The notes: generated from the sequence alone by a model not told the origin. 13,571 nt of DNA from Bacteroidota bacterium (GCA_023440945.1 JAEZRL010000472.1:1-13571); one strand, 5' to 3'. Positions 1 to 6,563 are shown, numbered from the stretch's first letter. A program made the numbers and translations.

Positions 1-63
1 GCCATTCTCATGTTCCTGAATGGCTTTTACAATTTGTGTTTCGGTGAATCTTGTCTTTTTCAT
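1..63 (-). CDS. IS3-family transposase OrfA, N-terminal fragment (runs off the window)
   Basis: On the minus strand an ATG at 63-61 opens a frame that continues to the window edge and gives 21 residues starting MKKTRFTETQIV and going on KAIQEHENG. The pattern RFTxxQIVxAIxExExG is the start of the helix-turn-helix OrfA of IS3-family elements (IS407-like groups), which binds the element's terminal repeats. Only the first residues are visible, so the group cannot be fixed and intactness cannot be judged. The roughly 60 bp before the start contain CCCCAAAGTT-like sequence, as is common near the ends of Bacteroidota IS3 elements. This suggests the element's end lies near position 127. Confidence 0.75.
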   Translation of the reverse strand, partial: MKKTRFTETQIVKAIQEHENG

Positions 64-127
64 ATTTACCATTTAAAGTTAACAAATCAGTCAACTTTTA
101 AATGGTCGAACTTTGGGGAAGCTTACA
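64..127 (-). mobile_element. Probable left end of an IS3-family insertion sequence
   Basis: This is the leader between the OrfA start and a TGTAAGCTTCCCC sequence read on the minus strand from 127. IS3-family ends typically begin with TG, and in Bacteroidota elements a C-run followed by AAAGTT is common. The other end of the element is outside the window, so neither the inverted repeat nor the target duplication can be checked and the boundary at 127 is an estimate. Confidence 0.35.
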
Positions 128-410
128 TCAATAGTAGCCACAACCAAAAGAAGTTCCAAATCATTCCAAGTCCGTTGATACAAAGCAATAAGATACTGTT
201 TTGAAATTTTTGTTTAAATGTTAGTCCTGCGGTAATTAAAAGTAAGTTGGTTGATAAAAGAACCGGTAACATTAAAAGTCCATACCCCATAGGTCCACCC
301 GCTTCTTTGATTGTAACATAATTCAATGGAACGAAGTAAATGTTTGTCAGTATAATTACTCCAGCAATAGTTCTATTTATGATTTTCAATTCCATTTGTC
401 TGCTAATCAT
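123..410 (-). CDS. Small three-helix membrane protein, possibly cut short by the IS
   Basis: This frame encodes 95 residues with no family I recognise. It has three hydrophobic stretches at about residues 15-34, 42-64 and 72-95, so it is almost certainly an inner-membrane protein. The ATG at 410 is used; a second ATG at 395 (residue 6) is equally possible. The third helix runs to the very last residue (WLWLLLM), and the TAA stop at 125-123 falls inside the probable terminal repeat of the neighbouring IS3 element. The original protein may therefore have been longer and is now ended by the insertion. It lies in the same orientation as the SMI1/KNR4 gene and follows the palindromic site at 512-659, where a cassette-borne gene would sit. 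Function unknown. Confidence 0.55.
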   Translation of the reverse strand: MISRQMELKIINRTIAGVIILTNIYFVPLNYVTIKEAGGPMGYGLLMLPVLLSTNLLLITAGLTFKQKFQNSILLLCINGLGMIWNFFWLWLLLM

Positions 411-511
411 TGTCAGTGATTTTAGATGTTTGTCTGTCCGTGATAATTTTTTCTAAAAGTCAGCGAAGTACTGTCCACCGATGACTTTATAAACTGTGTG
501 ATTGAAGAGTC

Positions 512-659
512 GTCTAACATTGCTGGCAACGTTCCACTGCTTGCCGATAGTAGCGGCAACAGCGGTATGTCAGTTTAAATATTGATATAAAGCTCAATAG
601 AATTCCTTTTGTCGAATGGCATCCGTCAGCCGCTATTTTGGCAAGCAAATGTTAGCGGC
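512..659 (-). repeat. Long interrupted palindrome, attC-like recombination site
   Basis: Three stem segments pair in nested order: CTAACATT (514-521) with AATGTTAG (648-655), TGCTTGCC (538-545) with GGCAAGCA (640-647), and TAGCGGC (551-557) with GCCGCTA (629-635). A loop of about 70 nt separates the arms. The outer left heptamer GTCTAAC (512-518) fits the integron R'' consensus RYYYAAC, and its minus-strand complement GTTAGAC fits GTTRRRY. The opposite core GTTAGCG departs from the consensus at two places. Size (about 146 bp), nested arms, unequal arm lengths and position directly after a stop codon match integron attC sites. No integron integrase is visible, so the assignment is inference. 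Confidence 0.5.
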
Positions 660-663
660 ATAG

Positions 664-1338
664 TTATTTAGAGTTGATGTAATCGTCCCAAAAATTCAGT
701 TCAGGGTTATTTCTCTTGACTATCATTTTCCACTTTTCGTCATCTTGTGTCAAAGGTCTGTAACCAGTTTGCGGATTCATGCCGTTTCCAAAGAAAAACA
801 CATTGCTTTCATAGCATTCAGCTATAGTCTGGAACATGGCAATTAATGAAGTGAACGCATAGTCAGCACCGTCACCATTAAAAGTATAATATACCTGTCC
901 ATAATGCTTGGTATTTTCGTTCAGGTCAACCCAATAATAGTCACCACATCCATCTGCGAAAATCGGAAACATATTTCTTTGAGGAGTAAAAGTTTCAGTG
1001 TAATCATAATTGTGCATGGTGAACGTTCCACCGTCTAACGGGTCTGTAAGCGTAAAATCATTCTCGTACAGCGAATATACATAGGCGGCATCATCTAAGT
1101 TTATAAAGTCGTAAGATGGAAATAAACCAATTGCCTTGCTAATATGCGACCCTGATATTGTTCCATTTGCTAATGAGTACACTTCTTTCAATTCATTTGA
1201 AAAAGTTATTCGAAGCCTGTCTTCTATTGTCCTGATGTCAGTTGAGTCAGCAGGTGAATTTAGAATTGAATAATAGTCATAACCCATTGATTTCTGACCG
1301 TCAAGTATGATGTTGAAATTTTCAGTAATTGTTCTCAT
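664..1338 (-). CDS. SMI1/KNR4 family protein
   Basis: The protein is 224 residues from the ATG at 1338. A longer frame from GTG at 1359 is possible but would begin inside the 9-bp core sequence at 1349-1357, so the ATG is preferred. The N-terminal part (about residues 18-55) has the SMI1/KNR4 pattern: DYYSIL, then an IEDRLxITFSNELKEVYSLANGT helix-and-loop. Later come FPSYDFINLDDA and IFADGCGDYYWVDL, which match the family's conserved acidic-aromatic region. Members of this superfamily in bacteria are often immunity proteins that bind polymorphic toxins, while others are general protein-binding modules. No toxin gene lies beside it here, so a specific role cannot be given. It has no signal peptide and is likely cytoplasmic. 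The gene is enclosed by perfect inverted 9-mers (651-659 and 1349-1357) and is followed by the palindrome at 512-659, as in an integron cassette. Confidence 0.8.
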   Translation of the reverse strand: MRTITENFNIILDGQKSMGYDYYSILNSPADSTDIRTIEDRLRITFSNELKEVYSLANGTISGSHISKAIGLFPSYDFINLDDAAYVYSLYENDFTLTDPLDGGTFTMHNYDYTETFTPQRNMFPIFADGCGDYYWVDLNENTKHYGQVYYTFNGDGADYAFTSLIAMFQTIAECYESNVFFFGNGMNPQTGYRPLTQDDEKWKMIVKRNNPELNFWDDYINSK

Positions 1339-1348
1339 AGAGTAAGTT

Positions 1349-1357
1349 GCCGCTAAC
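1349..1357 (-). repeat. 9-bp core sequence at the upstream edge of the SMI1/KNR4 gene
   Basis: On the minus strand GTTAGCGGC lies 10 nt before the ATG at 1338. It is the exact inverted partner of GTTAGCGGC at 651-659 on the plus strand, just past the stop codon. In integron cassettes the first bases of a cassette are complementary to the R'' core after its own gene, because both form one attC site in the circular form. The match seen here is what that predicts. Confidence 0.5.
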
Positions 1358-1359
1358 AC

Positions 1360-1536
1360 GTAAATTTATGATATAACACGCAATTTCTTAAAAAATGCCC
1401 CTTTTGATTTTCAGGAAGTTAGTATTATACATTTTCAATTGTTATTAGTACAATCCACATTCAATACCTCTGCCACTGTTGGTGTTTTTTTAGCAACAGC
1501 AAAGATGCTTTTCTCGCTAAACCAAAAAGCCCTCAA
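1360..1536. other. Gene-free AT-rich stretch containing a diverged shared segment
   Basis: No convincing gene is present. The segment 1472-1523 is about three-quarters identical, with small gaps, to 3401-3452. On the minus strand 1437-1560 is open and would encode a peptide containing SIFAVAKKTPTVAEVLN before a stop, continuing from the heptad-like repeats next door. Because the two copies differ by an indel within that frame, it may be decayed coding sequence rather than a working gene. Confidence 0.35.
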
Positions 1537-1850
1537 TCCATACGGAGCAGCTTCAAATCCATAAGGAAAACCCTCTTTTACATATTGAATTGCCTCCAAT
1601 CCATAAAGAAATCCTCTTTTCTATATGGAACAGCCTCCAATCCATAAGGAAAACCTTCTTTTACATACGGAACAGCCTCCAATCCATAAGGAAAACCCTC
1701 TTTTACATATGGAAAAGCCTCGAATCCATAAGGAAAACCTCTTTTCCCGGGAGGAAGAGCACTTCATCCATAAGGAAAACCTCCTTTCCCGGGAGGAAGA
1801 GCACTTCATCCATAAGGAAAACCTCTTTTTCCGGGAGGAAGAGCCAAAAG
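1537..1850. repeat. Tandem repeat array, 42-bp unit built from two 21-bp halves
   Basis: The marker TCCATA occurs at 1537, 1558, 1600, 1641, 1683, 1725, 1767 and 1809. The first interval is 21 bp and the rest are 42 bp, except one of 41 bp. The two halves of a unit, TCCATAAGGAAAACC... and TACATATGGAACAGCC..., agree at about 14 of 21 positions, so the ancestral unit was 21 bp. From 1725 the second half changes to a CCCGGGAGGAAGAGC type, which then repeats almost unchanged, showing recent unit-by-unit copying. Both strands are largely free of stops, which follows from the composition and the period being a multiple of three. The single 41-bp unit shifts any frame, and none of the open frames looks like a protein. 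Confidence 0.85.
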
Positions 1851-1980
1851 CCAGGTGGAGCATTGTAATTTCCTTAAAGTCTTAAAAACAAATTAGAATG
1901 TGTGGTGTTAATAATAGTTTTTCCAACTGCTGCGTTTAATGGGTATCAAAAATTTTTTTTAACCATTAAATCCTTTATTT

Positions 1981-2646
1981 ATGCAGAGAGCATCCAACGC
2001 CTCCATGGCATTTATTAAAGAAACGCCGGCACAAAAGGCGTCTTTCGGACAAAACGTTGTTAACGGTTTAGCAGCCAATCCCGAAACATTTAACACCCTG
2101 CCCATTGCGCTTACTGAACTTACAGCCAACAATACTGCGCTGTCTGCTGCAGTACTTGCTGCAAAAGCGGGAGATCATGTTGCTGTTGCCAATTTAAAGG
2201 CAGTTTTAAAAGTGTGGAACACCAGCTTCAGGGTAATGGCAAGGTACGTTAGCTTTATAGCAAACGGTAATGAAGGCACTGTTCGCCTTGCAGGTTTTAC
2301 ACCTACAAAATCTGAAACCACACCCAGTCAGAAGCCCGGTGCAACTTCCCGCCTTGGGTTAAGTGTAAATGGCAGCAAGGGAAATTTTACAGCAGTATGT
2401 CCTTCCGTAAAAGGTGCAACATCTTATGTGTTTGCTGCTGCCCCTGAAGGAGGCTCTGTAACTTACAACGGTGAAACAATGCAGTTAACATTAGGCGACA
2501 AAACTTTTTACGTGCTTGTAAGTACACGTGGAAGGGCAGACTTTACCAATGTACCGAGCGGCCTGGAATTGTCTGTTAGTGTTTACGCTGTTAATAGTGC
2601 TGGTAGTGGCCCTGCCGCCAACGGCCAGCATGTGATACCGCAATAA
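1981..2646 (+). CDS. Hypothetical protein with C-terminal fibronectin III-like domain
   Basis: The protein is 221 residues from the ATG at 1981; ATG 2005 (residue 9) is an alternative. Residues 1 to about 100 are alanine- and asparagine-rich and look helical, with a segment of the type NGLAANPETFNTLPIAL followed by a long helix ending in a VARYVSF-like stretch (RVMARYVSFIANG). Residues about 105-120 are a Pro/Thr/Ser linker. Residues about 120-218 resemble a fibronectin type III fold: YVFAAAPEG, then NVPSGLELSVSVYAVNSAGSGP near the end. There is no signal peptide and no sorting tail, so secretion by known routes is not indicated. I recall proteins of this layout as common hypotheticals in Bacteroidota but know no function for them. 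The gene stands alone and is followed at once by its own terminator. Confidence 0.75.
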   Translation: MQRASNASMAFIKETPAQKASFGQNVVNGLAANPETFNTLPIALTELTANNTALSAAVLAAKAGDHVAVANLKAVLKVWNTSFRVMARYVSFIANGNEGTVRLAGFTPTKSETTPSQKPGATSRLGLSVNGSKGNFTAVCPSVKGATSYVFAAAPEGGSVTYNGETMQLTLGDKTFYVLVSTRGRADFTNVPSGLELSVSVYAVNSAGSGPAANGQHVIPQ

Positions 2647-2668
2647 TAACGATTGCAGTAAATTTTTT

Positions 2669-2697
2669 AAAGCCTTCCGTGGTGGGGAGGCTTTTTT
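2669..2697 (+). terminator. Rho-independent terminator after the 221-residue gene
   Basis: The stem AGCCTTCC (2671-2678) pairs with GGGAGGCT (2685-2692 region, one G-T pair). It is followed by a run of eight T and preceded by an A run. It lies about 25 bp after the stop codon at 2644-2646. Confidence 0.85.
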
Positions 2698-2701
2698 TTA
2701 T

Positions 2702-2738
2702 AATAGCATAGAAAAGACAAAGGATGGATTTGCGCTAT
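2702..2738. repeat. Dispersed repeat, copy 1
   Basis: A 37-bp segment starting AATAGCATA and ending GATGGATTTGCGCTAT matches 6217-6252 with a few differences and one indel. Both copies lie just downstream of a terminator. Nothing within identifies a known element. Confidence 0.6.
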
Positions 2739-2826
2739 CGCGAAAGAAATAATTACGGTAGAACAGCTATAAAAATCAAGGGATTGGAGGGTCTTTGCGT
2801 GTAATCGGAGTAGCGCATATATTTGT

Positions 2827-2835
2827 GTTACCTGC
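2827..2835 (+). repeat. 9-bp core sequence upstream of the 163-residue gene
   Basis: GTTACCTGC here is the exact inverted partner of GCAGGTAAC at 3334-3342, which overlaps the gene's stop codon. Its position 14 bp before the start codon mirrors the arrangement at the SMI1/KNR4 gene, but the core is a different sequence. This is expected if each core belongs to its own cassette. Confidence 0.45.
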
Positions 2836-2849
2836 TATATTGATTAGAC

Positions 2850-3341
2850 TTGAAACGACTATTCAAAATCATATTGACTTTGCTTCTTATCTTGACAGTA
2901 CTATGCATTATCAGACTCGAGCCAACAAGAGAAGTATATGGACATTTTGCTTGCGACTGTATGGAAGGGAGCTGCAGCAGAATGTTTGAAATAACTACCC
3001 GGACGATTCACATAGACACAACATCTTTTTGTAACGACAGAAAGCAGGGTGAAAAACTTACCATGCAATCACATCTACAGATTGACATAAAACAAGACGA
3101 CAACTCAGACGACTATAAATTGACAGTTCCGTTAATTATGTTGCTTGACCCAAGAAATGTATTTGGCTGTCCCGACTGCCTTGACCAGGGAGGAAGCTAT
3201 TTTGAATTTACCTTACTTGGTACGACCAGACATTTTGAAGTGGAGAAAGGCAAAGAGCCAATTTACTTTAGTAGCTTGACTGAACAAATAGCAAGCAAAT
3301 TTTTAGACATTGACAATCGAGTGAAAAAAAACAGCAGGTAA
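2850..3341 (+). CDS. Hypothetical small membrane-anchored or exported protein with Cys pairs
   Basis: The protein is 163 residues from a TTG codon at 2850. TTG is chosen because an in-frame TGA lies at 2841-2843, and the next ATG (residue 38) would remove the hydrophobic N-terminus. Residues 1-5 are basic (MKRLFK) and residues 5-22 are hydrophobic, giving a signal anchor or signal peptide. The remainder is polar, with cysteines grouped as CDCMEGSC (about 35-42), a single Cys near 60, and CPDC (about 107-110). The spacing could suit disulfides outside the cytoplasm or metal binding. I do not recognise the family. The stop codon TAA lies inside the core GCAGGTAAC (3334-3342), which pairs with 2827-2835, so the whole gene looks like the content of a cassette. 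The 221-residue gene upstream is separated from it by a terminator. Confidence 0.6.
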   Translation: MKRLFKIILTLLLILTVLCIIRLEPTREVYGHFACDCMEGSCSRMFEITTRTIHIDTTSFCNDRKQGEKLTMQSHLQIDIKQDDNSDDYKLTVPLIMLLDPRNVFGCPDCLDQGGSYFEFTLLGTTRHFEVEKGKEPIYFSSLTEQIASKFLDIDNRVKKNSR

Positions 3342-3413
3342 CATTCGGTTTGCTGCTATAGCGGCTGGACGAACATGTGCTGAACATCAGAAACTCCTTC
3401 GCCGCTGTTAGTG
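3334..3413 (+). repeat. Second attC-like segment, possibly shortened on its right arm
   Basis: It begins with the core GCAGGTAAC and runs through TAACATTCGGTTTGCTGC to AGCGGC (3360-3365), which pairs with GCCGCT (3401-3406). This is followed directly by GTTAGTG (3407-3413). Its left half lines up with the minus-strand half of the 512-659 site: TAACATT, TTTGCT, ATAGCGGCTG and ACG occur in the same order and spacing. The right arm lacks the GGCAAGCA-type segment, so it is incomplete, or its right part belongs to the neighbouring shared segment at 3401-3452. Confidence 0.4.
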
Positions 3414-3452
3414 TTCTTCTCACCAACAGCAAAAATACTTTCATCATAAACC
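3401..3452. repeat. Diverged copy of the 1472-1523 segment
   Basis: By eye about 39 of 53 aligned positions agree with 1472-1523, including CTGTT, GTGTT, CAACAGCAAA and TAAACC. On the minus strand both copies can be read as a peptide containing SIFAV. The frames differ by one base downstream of that motif, so the similarity is clearer in DNA than in protein. Confidence 0.5.
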
Positions 3453-3700
3453 AAATTTTTCCTTTCACCACAAGTACTCAGAGTCAAATGTGGAATTTGT
3501 CAATCTTACGAAACACTGTTATGGCAGGGGACATTCTTGAAGTTGAAATCAAGCCTAAAAATAGTATATGTATTTGAAATACTACAAATTGAGTATTGCA
3601 CCAACAATATTTTATAATTAATTTCAAATTTTAAAATCAATCAAGCTATAATAGCAATAGCAATTCTCGAACTTCTTTTTATCACACCAAAACTTACGCT
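3453..3700. other. AT-rich intergenic region before the PPC-domain gene
   Basis: No gene is supported. 3479-3513 repeats at 6529-6563 (the first 22 bases identical, 3 differences in the next 13). 3520-3536 matches 6366-6382 with 2 differences. From 3580 the sequence is very AT-rich and must hold the promoter of the gene starting at 3701, but I cannot pick out a clear Bacteroidota TTG / TAnnTTTG pair. Confidence 0.4.
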
Positions 3701-6094
3701 ATGAAAACAAAAACTTTACTTCTCCTGCTTATCTGTGCGCTTATTCATGCTGCGCTTTTTGCAGCGGAAACAGAACCAAACAATGCAAGGTCATCAGCCA
3801 ACACTTTAGCATTAAATGGCAGTAACTCCGGCAAAATAAATCCTGCAGGTGACCAGGATTGGTGGAAAATAACTACAACAAAAGATGGCAGGCTAGATGT
3901 AAAACTGACTTCGGTTGATGGACAATATATATGGGTTAATATTTATGACAATGATGGCACCACGAAGCTGGCTGGACAAAATACAAATTCAAATACTACA
4001 GTAAGTGCAGACGGGCTTGCAGTGGGTACATATTATCTGCAGATAGTTGGTTATTATTCCACAACCAAAGGTTCTTATACCATTTCGAATACATTAGTTA
4101 CACCGGCCCAAAACAATGATAAAGAGCCGAATGATACAAAAGGGAAAGCTCTTAATCTACCTCTAAATGGGTCAGTGAAAGGGCATATTGGTTACTATTA
4201 TAAAAATTTGAGAGACACTTTTGACTGGTATAAGATAATTGTTCCTGAAGATGGACTGTTAAGGATAAGAATTACTTCTAATAATTCGCAGTATGTGTAC
4301 GCTTATCTTTATGATAATGATGGCTCTACACAACTTGCTGCAAGCTATGCGAATACTACAACTGATATTAATAAAGATGGTCTGGCAGCAGGTACATATT
4401 ATGTTATGATCAAAGCTTATTATGGCAATGGATTCATTCCTTACACGCTTTCGGACAGTTTATTCAAGCCTAAACAAGCTAATGATAATGAACCAAATGA
4501 TAGCAAAAGTCAAGCAGTAACATTCAATGCGAACAGCACTAAAACAGGCCACATCAATTACTATTATAATTCAGAAAGCGATGTTGCAGATTGGTATAAA
4601 ATAACAATCAATGATGATGGAATGGTCGGCCTTACCCTTACTTCGAATAACGGTCAATACGTATGGGCTTATTTATACGACAACGATGGCACTACGCAAT
4701 TAGGAGCACAATACACTAATTCGACAATGAGCTATAATACAGATGGTTTGCAGGCAGGAACTTATTATGTAAAAGTAAGCGCTTATTACAGTAATGGCTT
4801 TGCACCTTATACGCTGCAGAATACATTTAGCAAATATAATTTTGTGAAAGAATCAGAGCCTGATGATAAGGCTTACCAGGCTAAAACCATTCCTGCGAAT
4901 GAAACAGTGGAAGGTCATGTGGGATTTTATTACAAAGGAAGTCGCGATGCAATTGACTGGTGGAAAGTTAATTATACCGGAAACGGTAGTCTAAGCTTTA
5001 CCTTCAACCTCGAAAACAGGAAAAAATACGCTGGTCCTGATTATACATGGTTCTATGTTTATAAAGACACAACCAAGTCACCCATCTATTCACAATATTT
5101 TATTGCCAATTCATCCACCATTAATCTTACGAATCTTAAAGCAGGATATTATTACGTTAAGATAAACACCTATTATTCAAGTTCATTAAATAGTTTCTCA
5201 TCATATTCTATTAAAACATCTTTCGTACAAAAGAAGAAGGCAAGCATTGTGCTTGTTTCTGCAAATACAGTAAATGATGGAACTTGCCCAACCACTAATG
5301 AAATAACATTTAAATGTTCAGGTAGCAAAGCGCCTTATTCAGTGCAGTTGTATCGTTTTAATAAGCCTTATGGAAAACCGGTTATTGTAAAAAATACAAA
5401 GAACTTCACTATCAGTAATCTTCCTAATGGTTATTATTATGCAGCAGTTTATGGTGATGGCGCAACAGGCGATGCATTTGGAAAGAGTGCTTATACTGAA
5501 GTAATTGCCACACCAAAAAATTTAAGCACAACCAATAAAAAAAGTACATCTGCAAAACTTAACTGGGCAGGTATTAACTGCGCTTCTTATTACACTGTTC
5601 AGTACCGGAAAGTTGGAGATGCAAACTGGACGATAAAAAACACCAAAGGCAATGTAAATTCTCTTAGCGTTACCGGACTTAAAGCTGCTACGAATTATGA
5701 ATGGAAAGTTGCTGCTGCAGATACCGCGAATGGCACAGGAGGAACGGGATTGTACAGTGCAGTGGCAAAATTCACAACAACAGGTTCAGCTTTGCAAGCA
5801 TCCGATGAGCCGTTGATAACTAACTCAATAAAAACACCGGCCGTTGAAACCTTGAACATTTATCCAAACCCTGCGAAAGAAAGCGTGATAATAGATTATC
5901 AAGGAAAAGGAAAAATTATTTCCCTGAGAATTACGGATATGACAGGCAGAACAGTGCTGAATAAAAATAAAACCACCCTAAATAATTTACAGCATCGTTT
6001 AGATGTAAGTTCACTTGGCGCAGGAAGTTATATTGTTACGCTTTACACTGCCAATAATCAAATTGTAACGGGCGAGCTTATTATTGTTAAATAG
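3701..6094 (+). CDS. Exported multidomain protein with four PPC-type repeats, FN3 domain and T9SS sorting tail
   Basis: The protein is 797 residues. The N-terminus MKTKTLLLLLICALIHAALFA is a signal peptide, so Sec export is expected. Four related beta-sandwich repeats follow, each opening with an ExEPN/D motif (Glu at about 25, 141, 264 and 386). Each contains a DWW/YK motif, and the first three also contain YDNDGxTxL and GTYY motifs. This is the pre-peptidase C-terminal (PPC) pattern, a carbohydrate- or matrix-binding type module. Residues about 510-600 hold an Ig-like stretch with a Cys pair and a SNLPNGYYYAAVYGDG motif similar to SprB repeats. Residues about 602-693 are fibronectin type III. 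Residues 717-797 are a T9SS type A sorting domain: LNIYPNPAKESV, then DMTGRTV and the LGAGSYIV motif. No catalytic domain is seen, so an adhesive or surface role is likelier than an enzyme. The sorting tail predicts transport across the outer membrane by T9SS and cleavage by a PorU-type sortase. It stands alone, with a terminator right after it. Confidence 0.88.
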   Translation: MKTKTLLLLLICALIHAALFAAETEPNNARSSANTLALNGSNSGKINPAGDQDWWKITTTKDGRLDVKLTSVDGQYIWVNIYDNDGTTKLAGQNTNSNTTVSADGLAVGTYYLQIVGYYSTTKGSYTISNTLVTPAQNNDKEPNDTKGKALNLPLNGSVKGHIGYYYKNLRDTFDWYKIIVPEDGLLRIRITSNNSQYVYAYLYDNDGSTQLAASYANTTTDINKDGLAAGTYYVMIKAYYGNGFIPYTLSDSLFKPKQANDNEPNDSKSQAVTFNANSTKTGHINYYYNSESDVADWYKITINDDGMVGLTLTSNNGQYVWAYLYDNDGTTQLGAQYTNSTMSYNTDGLQAGTYYVKVSAYYSNGFAPYTLQNTFSKYNFVKESEPDDKAYQAKTIPANETVEGHVGFYYKGSRDAIDWWKVNYTGNGSLSFTFNLENRKKYAGPDYTWFYVYKDTTKSPIYSQYFIANSSTINLTNLKAGYYYVKINTYYSSSLNSFSSYSIKTSFVQKKKASIVLVSANTVNDGTCPTTNEITFKCSGSKAPYSVQLYRFNKPYGKPVIVKNTKNFTISNLPNGYYYAAVYGDGATGDAFGKSAYTEVIATPKNLSTTNKKSTSAKLNWAGINCASYYTVQYRKVGDANWTIKNTKGNVNSLSVTGLKAATNYEWKVAAADTANGTGGTGLYSAVAKFTTTGSALQASDEPLITNSIKTPAVETLNIYPNPAKESVIIDYQGKGKIISLRITDMTGRTVLNKNKTTLNNLQHRLDVSSLGAGSYIVTLYTANNQIVTGELIIVK

Positions 6095-6110
6095 TTTCCT
6101 TTTTGTCTTG

Positions 6111-6142
6111 AAAAAACCTTCGCATTTAGCGGGGGTTTTTTT
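6111..6142 (+). terminator. Strong Rho-independent terminator
   Basis: AAAAAACCTTCGC (6111-6123) pairs with GCGGGGGTTTTTT (6129-6141) around a five-base loop, with two G-T pairs in the middle of the stem. The stem has an A run on its left and T run on its right, so it could stop transcription from either side. It lies 17 bp after the stop of the 797-residue gene. Confidence 0.88.
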
Positions 6143-6216
6143 GTTGCTAGAAAAATGGTTGCAGTTCTATTTATCCGATCATTTTTATCACTTAGAATCA
6201 GTGAGGCTTTTATTAC

Positions 6217-6252
6217 AATAGCATAAAAAAGTAAACGATGGATTTGCGCTAT
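6217..6252. repeat. Dispersed repeat, copy 2
   Basis: A 36-bp segment that begins AATAGCATA and ends GATGGATTTGCGCTAT, matching 2702-2738 apart from a few middle bases and one indel. Confidence 0.6.
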
Positions 6253-6528
6253 TACTCCGGCTTTAAATCGCTATTTTGCTTTTGTGGGTAATTGGAGTTG
6301 ACGTTTTTCAAATGCCACAATTTCATAGCTCGTTGAAACCGCAATGTTCTTCCTGCACGCAAAGCTATGCCAGGAGACATTCGGGAAAAGAAAAGGATAG
6401 AAGAATCAGTATTATAATAGCCATATCAATAACAAAGCGGTACTTTTTACCTCATCTTTCAGTAAACGTTTATAGGCTTCATTCATCTGCTGAAGGTTGC
6501 TCATCTCTATCTCAGCCGTGGCTTATAA

Positions 6529-6563
6529 CAGAGTCAAATGTGGAATTTGTCCGGCTTACGAAA
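6529..6563. repeat. Second copy of the 3479-3513 repeat
   Basis: The first 22 bases are identical to 3479-3500, and the following 13 differ at three positions. Outside these limits the surroundings differ, so this is a short dispersed fragment rather than a duplicated gene. Confidence 0.7.

Noticed and set aside
1537..1850. CRISPR array with about 21-bp repeats and 21-bp spacers
   Set aside because: The would-be spacers are themselves repeated and related to the repeats, no cas genes are present, and the units are too short.
1590..1885. Open frames on both strands across the tandem array (up to about 90 residues)
   Set aside because: They consist only of repeat translations, exist in several frames at once, and are broken by the 41-bp unit. 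They are explained by period and composition.
3268..3577. Short open frames on both strands after the 163-residue gene
   Set aside because: They overlap the attC-like segment and dispersed repeats and have no protein-like composition or conserved motif.
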